Shown here: positions 1 through 7,291 of the stretch, in pieces
How the letters are laid out: each line of letters begins with the position of its first letter
Numbering within the stretch: the stretch's first letter is position 1
Assembly (NCBI GenBank): GCA_014379305.1
Contig: JACMMB010000265.1
Coordinates: forward strand, 1 to 7,291
Reading direction: 5' to 3'
DNA from: Akkermansiaceae bacterium
GTDB lineage: Bacteria; Verrucomicrobiota; Verrucomicrobiia; Verrucomicrobiales; Akkermansiaceae
Length of the DNA: 7,291 nt
Notes under the pieces: generated by a model
Told to the model about the DNA's origin: nothing
The model's database searches: none
The model's input: the letters and a program-made list of their open reading frames with translations, nothing else
Position numbers and translations under genes: made by a program

Positions 1-41
1 GGGATGGACGATATCAAGGCGGGAAATTAGCATTTTCCGAG

Positions 42-2732
<2,691 letters not shown>

Positions 2733-2758
2733 AGGTGTCGCGTAACCATTTTCGGAGT
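2733..2758. other. Convergent intergenic gap without a visible terminator
   Basis: Only 26 bases separate the TAA of the plus-strand SNF2 gene from the TGA of the minus-strand FG-GAP gene. I see no GC-rich hairpin followed by a T run on either strand, so termination is either factor-dependent or the converging transcripts overlap at their 3' ends. Confidence 0.6.
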
Positions 2759-3925
2759 TCAGGGAGTGCTTTTGTTCCAGTAAACGACGACATTTTTGGT
2801 GGCGCGACCGGAAGCGATAAGATCGATCTTCCCGTCCTGATCGAGGTCGGCGGCTTTGAGGTCTTCACAGGCCATGGTGTTGTCATCAATGACGGAATGA
2901 AGTTTCCATTTGCTCCCGTTTTGTTCGGTAGGCAGATAAAGACGCAGGCCTACTTTATTTTCGCTTTGATTCGGCTCGCGCCAACCCGCGACTACCTGAT
3001 CGTAGCCGAGCCCGAGGAAATCGCCGGTAACCAGGGCGTGGCCTTGATTCAAAGTGTCATCAATGACCAAGCGTTTATCAGACCAAAGACCATCCGCGCT
3101 CTCCGGGTTGATGACTACTTCATTGCCGTGCATGGGCTCGACAGTGGCGATGAAGCGTTTTCCATCCGGACTTCGGCCAAGGCGCACCTCGCCTGCGGGT
3201 TTGTCGGTGATTCGGGTTGCTTCCCATTTCCCGTCGGCCTGTGCGATGAGATGGATTCCCTCCTTACAAGCAATGAGCAGGCTTTCGGCCTTACCGGGAC
3301 TCCACCTGACCGGATCAAAATTATGAGCCAGGTGAAATCCCTTGTGGATGAGAAATGTCTGCCAATCTTTTGAAGGGTCGGTCCCGGTGCGGTAGCCGAG
3401 GAAATTGATTCCCTCCCCTTCACCGTCCTTGTTGCCGATGCCATGGAGTGGCAAAACAGCTAGAAAATAGCCGCCGGATTGCTCACGCACCCATTGCATG
3501 CGATGGACGGTCGGCTCGTGATGAAGGGGTTTTGGCTCCCAGATTTTCAAACGGTCCTTCTGGGGATACAGCGCGAAGACTGCCCCGCTTTGTGTCGTGT
3601 CGCCAGGGTTCCACTCCGCGCCCACTGCAATTTCCGCAAGGCCGTCACCGGTGATGTCGGCGGCACAAAGACAGACATGGTCTTTCTCCGTCAGCTTGCC
3701 GGTTAGCGCCCGTTTTTCCCAAGATGGATTGTGATACCAGACTGTTTCGCCCGCATCCACGAGCAGGACGTCGTTTTTCCCATCGCCGTCCACATCGGCT
3801 ATCGCCAGGCCATAGCCGATGGTGATCTTGTTATCGATGACCTGTGTCCGGAAAACGGCGGTCGGCGCCTCGGGCAATGCCCAGGCTAACGGGATTAGTG
3901 CCAGTGCGGTAATCAGCCTTATCAT
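2759..3925 (-). CDS. Exported FG-GAP/VCBS repeat protein (predicted beta-propeller)
   Basis: A 388-residue protein with a short signal peptide: MIR followed by a hydrophobic stretch to about residue 16, with an AWA cleavage-like site before LPEAP. The body carries FG-GAP/VCBS-type blades with calcium-loop motifs: DVDGDGKND (44-52), DITGDGLAE (90-98), a degenerate GDFLGLGYDQ (301-310) and DLDQDGKID (360-368). Such repeats fold as beta-propellers and usually act outside the cytoplasm in binding or adhesion; no catalytic residues can be assigned. Conserved-looking blocks such as LHHEPTVHRMQWV (134-146) and ACEDLKAADLDQDGKIDL (352-369) suggest a full-length member of a planctomycete/verrucomicrobial family, from memory rather than a search. 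It is the last gene of the minus-strand operon. Its ATG starts only 4 nt after the TAA of the permease gene and has no evident ribosome site, so translation is probably coupled to the permease. Confidence 0.88.
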   Translation of the reverse strand: MIRLITALALIPLAWALPEAPTAVFRTQVIDNKITIGYGLAIADVDGDGKNDVLLVDAGETVWYHNPSWEKRALTGKLTEKDHVCLCAADITGDGLAEIAVGAEWNPGDTTQSGAVFALYPQKDRLKIWEPKPLHHEPTVHRMQWVREQSGGYFLAVLPLHGIGNKDGEGEGINFLGYRTGTDPSKDWQTFLIHKGFHLAHNFDPVRWSPGKAESLLIACKEGIHLIAQADGKWEATRITDKPAGEVRLGRSPDGKRFIATVEPMHGNEVVINPESADGLWSDKRLVIDDTLNQGHALVTGDFLGLGYDQVVAGWREPNQSENKVGLRLYLPTEQNGSKWKLHSVIDDNTMACEDLKAADLDQDGKIDLIASGRATKNVVVYWNKSTP

Positions 3926-3929
3926 AACT

Positions 3930-4778
3930 TTACGTCTTGAAATCCCTTGTCTGGAACGCCATCCACCCGACAGTGAACAGACTGACGTTCAAACCAATGA
4001 GAAAAGCATAACTCTCGATGATTTTTGGCCAAGAGAGATGTTGCTCCATTAGGAAAACCCATGCGCTCATTCGCCAAGTGACAAAATAACTCTCGTACGG
4101 TTTGAAAAAAGGAAACCCCTGTAAAATCATATCCACAAAGAGAATGGTCAATGTGATGATCGTGGCTGCCGCAGGCTTGATCTTGAAACAGGAAAACATG
4201 AATGCGATTGAGGAAAGCGTGATCATGCTGATGCCGATCCCCGCCGCCGATAGCGCTAGCCGCCATGCTCCCTCCCACCACTCCGGATAGGCTGCGAACA
4301 CTTTCATTTTCGGCTCCAACACGAATAGTCCGCCCTCCCAGCCGACCGCCGCGACGGCCATGGCATAGCCGCTGACTCCCACGAAAAAAACGAAGCTGAA
4401 CGTATAGAGACAGACCGCCGAGTATTTCACCAACAACAATCTGAAGCGGCTGATCGGCCTTGCGAAAACCATCCGCAGATTTCCATCCTCGTTCTCTTTC
4501 GCAACGATGTCTCCCGCGACCAGCGCGAAATAAATGGAACCCAGCAAAAACATGCTAAGCAGCATGATGGTGAACGTAATTGTCAAGGAGCTGTAGTAAG
4601 TGTTGAACTCGAGGCCGTTTCTCTCAACCACGCCGCGCATGCGCTGCTGGCTGGCCTCCAGTTTATACACAAAAAGGATCAGCGCCTCCATCGCGACAAA
4701 CGCTCCGTAACCCATCCAGGTGCGCGGCCTGGCAAAAAGTTTCCTGAGCTCGCCCTGAAGTTGTTGTAAAAATATCAT
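3930..4778 (-). CDS. ABC-2 type transporter permease
   Basis: Membrane component of an ABC exporter, 282 residues. Six hydrophobic segments are visible at about 22-39, 66-90, 118-146, 172-196, 202-222 and 255-275. The amphipathic N-terminus (LQGELRKLFARPRTWMG) is typical of ABC-2 permeases. So is the cytosolic loop after segment 2, AKENEDGNLRMVFARPISR (93-111), which in this family contacts the ATPase. It is predicted to sit in the inner membrane as a homodimer with the ATPase encoded immediately upstream. The substrate is not deducible; relatives handle antibiotics, lipids, copper-enzyme assembly or gliding components. The start ATG is 46 nt after the ATPase stop and lacks a recognisable Shine-Dalgarno sequence. 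A later Met at residue 22 would remove the family-typical N-terminus, so the first ATG is preferred. Confidence 0.9.
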   Translation of the reverse strand: MIFLQQLQGELRKLFARPRTWMGYGAFVAMEALILFVYKLEASQQRMRGVVERNGLEFNTYYSSLTITFTIMLLSMFLLGSIYFALVAGDIVAKENEDGNLRMVFARPISRFRLLLVKYSAVCLYTFSFVFFVGVSGYAMAVAAVGWEGGLFVLEPKMKVFAAYPEWWEGAWRLALSAAGIGISMITLSSIAFMFSCFKIKPAAATIITLTILFVDMILQGFPFFKPYESYFVTWRMSAWVFLMEQHLSWPKIIESYAFLIGLNVSLFTVGWMAFQTRDFKT

Positions 4779-4824
4779 GGTGAAAAGTGATTTGCAGCGG
4801 CTTGGTTATCTCTTTCCCGCGTGC

Positions 4825-5730
4825 TCAATTGGGACTTCCCGCGCCGTTGAGAATTTCCATATACACGTCTTCCAGCGAACGGCGCACTTTGGCAAATTCG
4901 CGGATTTTCACCCCCGCCAACACCAGGCCTTCGACCACCTGCGCCGGATCCACCTCGCGCGGCAAAGTAATCCTGCCACTTCCAAGAAGGTCTGAGCCGA
5001 TGTTTTTTAGAAATTTTTCCGCGATATCCTGCGGTTCCGCCTCTAGCAGATATATCGGCAGCTCATTCTGAAAGCCTTTCACGGAACCTTCAAAAACCCG
5101 TTTCCCCTCCCGCAGGATCGCCACCCTATCGCACATCAGCTCCACCTCGGCGAGTAAGTGGGAATTGAAAAGCACGGTGATCCCGCGCTCCTGGCGAAGC
5201 TGTAAAATGAAATCCCTAAACCATTTGATTCCTTCCGGATCGAGACCGTCGGTCGGTTCGTCCAGCAATAACAATTCCGGCTCGGGCAAAAGCGCCTGCG
5301 CCAAGGCCAAGCGCTGTCTCATGCCGTGGCTGTATGTCCGGACTTTGGAGCCGACCCGCTTGGTCATGCCGACCCGCTCGATGACTTCCTTTGCCGCCTT
5401 TTCATCGAATCCACCCGAGTAACTCATCAGTATCTTCAAGTTATCCCAGCCACTCAGGTAATCATAAAACGCCGGAGCTTCGAAGATCGCCCCTACCTTG
5501 CGCAAGGCCTTGGCCCGGTTGTGTTGCACGGAAACCCCGTCAATCTCCACCTCGCCCTGATCCGGCTCGACCATTCCAAGAATGATCCCCAGGGAAGTGC
5601 TCTTCCCCGCCCCGTTATGTCCGAGCAAGCCATAAATTTCGCCCTTCTCAAGTTTGAATGAGACATCCTGTAACGCGGGTTTCCCGCCGAATTTTTTTGT
5701 CAGTCCGCGCGCTTCCAGCATAGGGATCAC
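4825..5730 (-). CDS. ABC transporter ATP-binding protein (BcrA/NatA-like, CcmA class)
   Basis: Cytoplasmic ATPase that powers the adjacent ABC-2 permease; 301 residues, full length for the class. Visible motifs in order: Walker A GHNGAGKST (37-45), Q-loop region AIFEAPAFYD (81-90), signature YSHGMRQR (133-140), Walker B LLLLDE (153-158), D-loop GLDP (162-165) and switch His191 (NSHLLAEVE). The Q-loop position carries Glu84 instead of Gln, as in bacitracin/lantibiotic-resistance type ATPases. The region after about residue 220 is a C-terminal extension usual for this class. The start is GTG at 5730, which overlaps the TGA of the pseudopilin-like gene as GTGA, pointing to coupled translation; ATG at 5721 (Met4) is an alternative. 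No substrate can be assigned. Confidence 0.94.
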   Translation of the reverse strand: MIPMLEARGLTKKFGGKPALQDVSFKLEKGEIYGLLGHNGAGKSTSLGIILGMVEPDQGEVEIDGVSVQHNRAKALRKVGAIFEAPAFYDYLSGWDNLKILMSYSGGFDEKAAKEVIERVGMTKRVGSKVRTYSHGMRQRLALAQALLPEPELLLLDEPTDGLDPEGIKWFRDFILQLRQERGITVLFNSHLLAEVELMCDRVAILREGKRVFEGSVKGFQNELPIYLLEAEPQDIAEKFLKNIGSDLLGSGRITLPREVDPAQVVEGLVLAGVKIREFAKVRRSLEDVYMEILNGAGSPN

Positions 5731-6257
5731 TTTCCACTTGCAGTCGCGAACCGCGCCTTGTTCGAACTACTGGAATCGGCGTACAAAAAATTTGTTCCGT
5801 TCGGATGCCAGCTCTCCTTATCGCTCACAAGCGGTATCGCATCCGGGCGATCCTCGATTCCGAAAAACGCCAACTTGGAGATATGAAGTCCGTTTTGGGT
5901 AATGTTCCAATTGTAACTGCTACCCGTTTTATCGAATTGCTCCTTGTCCTGCGGACAATGGAATGCAGCCTCCCCGCCTGCGTATTCGTGCAGCACCGTT
6001 TCCAAAACCGGTTCTTCTCCGACTTTGCTACTCCGGCCGATCTCCATTGTCGGGAGGAACTGGTTGTTGTCCTGCAGGTAACCTTGGAGTCCGATTCCGA
6101 TCGACCTCAGATTACCCAAACAAGCCGCCTCCCTGCCCTTCGCCACCATCGAAATACTGACCGGCACAGCCACCGCGCCCAACACGGCGATGATGAGCAC
6201 GACCACGAGCAGCTCGGTCAGGGTAAAGCCGTTTTTATTGCGCATCGAAAATCTCAT
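5727..6257 (-). CDS. Prepilin-type N-terminal cleavage/methylation protein (pseudopilin-like)
   Basis: A 176-residue protein with a type IV prepilin/type II secretion pseudopilin leader: a short basic leader MRFSMRNKNG, the cleavage junction G10|F11, FTLTELLVV with the conserved Glu15 at mature position 5, then a hydrophobic helix to about residue 36. Cleavage and N-methylation would need a PilD-type peptidase encoded elsewhere. The globular part has NLRSIGIGLQGYLQDN (49-64), AFHCPQD (98-104) and a C-terminal HPNGTNFLYAD (151-161). This resembles the short pseudopilin-like proteins that are abundant in Verrucomicrobiota and Planctomycetota. After FLYAD the usual G-H-V type ending seems replaced by a serine run and a basic tail. 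The ATG at 6257 overlaps the upstream stop as ATGA; Met5 (6245) is an alternative giving a more standard short leader. Its role in this operon is unknown. Confidence 0.88.
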   Translation of the reverse strand: MRFSMRNKNGFTLTELLVVVLIIAVLGAVAVPVSISMVAKGREAACLGNLRSIGIGLQGYLQDNNQFLPTMEIGRSSKVGEEPVLETVLHEYAGGEAAFHCPQDKEQFDKTGSSYNWNITQNGLHISKLAFFGIEDRPDAIPLVSDKESWHPNGTNFLYADSSSSNKARFATASGK

Positions 6258-6877
6258 CTTGGACCGAATTCATTTCCCCTGAGACCTTGCATCACTTCGT
6301 TCATCGCCTCCATCAACGGCGCCAGATCAAGCTTGGTATCGGCGCTGGATTTATCGAAATATGCCCTCATCCCCTCCTGGCTGATTTTGGCCAGCAAGCT
6401 TTCATCCATCTCCTTGGCACGCTCCATCTCTTCCTCCGTGCGTCCGTCCTGGATTTCCTGAAGACCTTGCTCCACGAACTTTTTTCTCTGATCCGCCGGC
6501 ATCTGATCGAGAGCCTCCATGAATCGACTCATTGACTCCACGATTGTCAGATCAATGAACAAATTCTTCTCTTGCGGGCTGAGCTTCTGGAAAAATTTTT
6601 CTCCGGTTCTGTTGTCACGATTCTTTTCCCGTTCCGCAAAATCCAATTGGTTAACCATTTCCGCAACTGATCGGATCTGCTCTTCCCGTCGCTCCTTTTC
6701 CATAGCGCCGCCTGGATTTTCTGACCAATCTTCCAGCTTCAACGTATTGACCTCACGATTCAAACTCTCAGCCGTGACTTTCTTATCGGCAGCGAACGAC
6801 CGCACTCCGAAGACGACCATCCAAACCACCGCCAGGACCCCGACAGCTTTTATAATAATCGCCTTTTTCCCTCTCAC
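6254..6877 (-). CDS. Membrane-anchored, helical, charged protein of unknown function
   Basis: I do not recognise a family. The 207-residue product starts MRGKKAIIIK and has one hydrophobic segment at about 6-24, followed by SFAADKK. It is therefore either a signal anchor or a signal peptide cleaved near AFA/AA (28-30). The rest is rich in Glu, Lys, Gln and Met and looks largely alpha-helical. Two similar stretches, FFQKLSPQEKNLF (95-107) and ALDQMPADQRKKFV (122-135), may be a degenerate repeat. No cysteines or catalytic motif are visible. The start is GTG at 6877, since an in-frame TAA lies 12 nt upstream and the next Met (20) would cut the hydrophobic segment. It overlaps the pseudopilin-like gene by ATGA, so it is likely a partner of that protein at the periplasmic face; that is inference. 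Confidence 0.8.
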   Translation of the reverse strand: MRGKKAIIIKAVGVLAVVWMVVFGVRSFAADKKVTAESLNREVNTLKLEDWSENPGGAMEKERREEQIRSVAEMVNQLDFAEREKNRDNRTGEKFFQKLSPQEKNLFIDLTIVESMSRFMEALDQMPADQRKKFVEQGLQEIQDGRTEEEMERAKEMDESLLAKISQEGMRAYFDKSSADTKLDLAPLMEAMNEVMQGLRGNEFGPR

Positions 6878-6886
6878 TCGCGGAGC

Positions 6887-6982
6887 TTAGTCCAGCTCAT
6901 ACCGCGCGCAAGCGGGACTCTTCAAATCCCCGCCGATTACTTTCAACTCGACCCGGCACCGATCCCGCTTTTTTCTCTTCAC
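6887..6982 (-). CDS. Candidate 31-residue small protein heading the operon
   Basis: A short frame opens with GTG at 6982 and ends with TAA at 6887, 9 nt before the GTG of the anchored protein. It is preceded by a perfect AGGAGG (6993-6998, 10-nt spacer), the best ribosome site in the window. An in-frame TGA further upstream rules out a longer form. The product begins MKRKKRDRCR and ends GGDLKSPACARYELD, with a basic head, Cys9 and Cys25, and no membrane segment. I do not recognise it. Its short spacing to the next gene would suit translational coupling or a leader-peptide role. The alternative is a chance frame in a GC-rich leader, since 31 codons is too short for codon statistics to decide. 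Confidence 0.45.
   Translation of the reverse strand: MKRKKRDRCRVELKVIGGDLKSPACARYELD
6910..6970. repeat. 8-bp perfect inverted repeat with trailing T run
   Basis: AAGCGGGA (6910-6917) and TCCCGCTT (6963-6970) are exact reverse complements with a 45-nt loop, and the right arm continues into TTTT on the plus strand. In a plus-strand transcript this could resemble a long-loop terminator or attenuator in the deformylase leader. The loop is long and the pair may be coincidental. Confidence 0.25.
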
Positions 6983-6992
6983 GCCGCAAAGT

Positions 6993-6998
6993 CCTCCT
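6993..6998 (-). promoter_or_regulatory. Consensus Shine-Dalgarno AGGAGG before the small frame
   Basis: The plus strand reads CCTCCT, giving AGGAGG on the minus strand, 10 nt before the GTG at 6982. It is the only full-consensus ribosome site I find in front of a minus-strand start here; the operon genes downstream have weak or no such site. This decides in favour of the small frame being translated. Confidence 0.5.
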
Positions 6999-7011
6999 CA
7001 ATTTTACCATC

Positions 7012-7291
7012 ATGCTCCTCCCTATTGTCCAATACGGCGATCCCATCCTGCGCCTCCAGTGCCGCCCGGTTGAAACAATCGACATCGCAACCCACGCCTT
7101 GGTCGCCGACATGCTGGAGACCATGACCGGCGCGAATGGCGTCGGTCTCGCCGCACCGCAGATCGGGGTGGACCTCCAGCTTGCTGTCATCGACGTCTCG
7201 CATGATCCGGAATGCGTTTCCTATCTCCAGGTAAACGGCAAGGCGGCTGAAATTGCCGATATCATGCCCTTGGTCTTCATCAATCCTTCAC
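7012..7291 (+). CDS. def: Peptide deformylase, 5' part (runs off the window)
   Basis: Metal-dependent hydrolase that removes the formyl group from the N-terminal methionine of new proteins at the ribosome exit. The frame opens with ATG at 7012 and is still open at the right edge, giving 93 codons plus one base. The start MLLPIVQYGDPILR is typical of the family (PI..YGDP.LR). Residues 34-39 read MLETMT, and motif I GVGLAAPQIG (43-52) is exact, with the glutamine that contributes to the active site. The remaining motifs (EGCLS and HExxH) would lie beyond the window, so catalytic integrity cannot be judged. No Shine-Dalgarno sequence is apparent before the ATG. The gene is divergent from the minus-strand operon, with only 29 nt to the start of the small frame. 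Confidence 0.93.
   Translation, partial: MLLPIVQYGDPILRLQCRPVETIDIATHALVADMLETMTGANGVGLAAPQIGVDLQLAVIDVSHDPECVSYLQVNGKAAEIADIMPLVFINPS

Noticed and set aside
3..41. Upstream extension of the SNF2 frame to the window edge
   Set aside because: The frame is open but there is no start codon within it, and the residues from 42/48 onward already give a plausible N-terminus; kept only as a caveat.
5805..6461. A 218-codon plus-strand open frame antisense to the pseudopilin and anchored-protein genes
   Set aside because: The opposite strand encodes a clear prepilin leader and tightly overlapping genes; the plus-strand translation has no recognisable feature.
6897..7190. A 97-codon minus-strand open frame that also contains the AGGAGG region
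   Set aside because: Most of it is antisense to the deformylase, whose motif I is unmistakable; the AGGAGG is better placed for the GTG at 6982 in another frame.

Overview
The window looks like chromosomal DNA from a Planctomycetota–Verrucomicrobiota–Chlamydiota group bacterium, most likely Verrucomicrobiota. The argument is from gene types: a SWIM-type SNF2 helicase, a short pseudopilin-like protein with the FTLTELLVV leader, and an FG-GAP/VCBS lipid-free secreted propeller of a type I associate with planctomycetes and verrucomicrobia. Most start codons lack a clear Shine-Dalgarno sequence. This taxonomic call is inference; there is no rRNA or marker alignment behind it.

Layout: (1) Positions 1-2732, plus strand: one large SNF2/RapA-type ATPase with an N-terminal SWIM zinc finger, probably complete or nearly so. 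Its coding strand is strikingly G-rich, with G7 and G9 runs and an in-frame 18-bp tandem duplication near the 5' end. (2) A 26-bp convergent gap with no visible terminator. (3) Positions 2759-6982, minus strand: a compact gene cluster read right to left. The order is a candidate 31-residue small protein (6887-6982, with a perfect AGGAGG), a membrane-anchored helical protein of unknown function, a pseudopilin-like protein, an ABC ATPase, an ABC-2 permease with six membrane segments, and an exported FG-GAP repeat protein. Junctions are 9 nt, a 4-bp ATGA overlap, a 4-bp GTGA overlap, 46 nt and 4 nt, so this is almost certainly one operon. (4) Positions 7012-7291, plus strand: the first 93 codons of a peptide deformylase, running off the right edge.

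Functionally, the two plus-strand genes are housekeeping-type proteins (chromatin/RNA-polymerase remodelling and N-formyl removal). The minus-strand operon is the accessory-looking part. It couples a two-gene ABC-2 exporter to three proteins predicted to lie at or beyond the inner membrane. The simplest hypothesis is an envelope export or assembly cassette in which the ABC pair acts on, or is needed by, the anchored protein, the pseudopilin and the propeller. No substrate can be read from the sequence.
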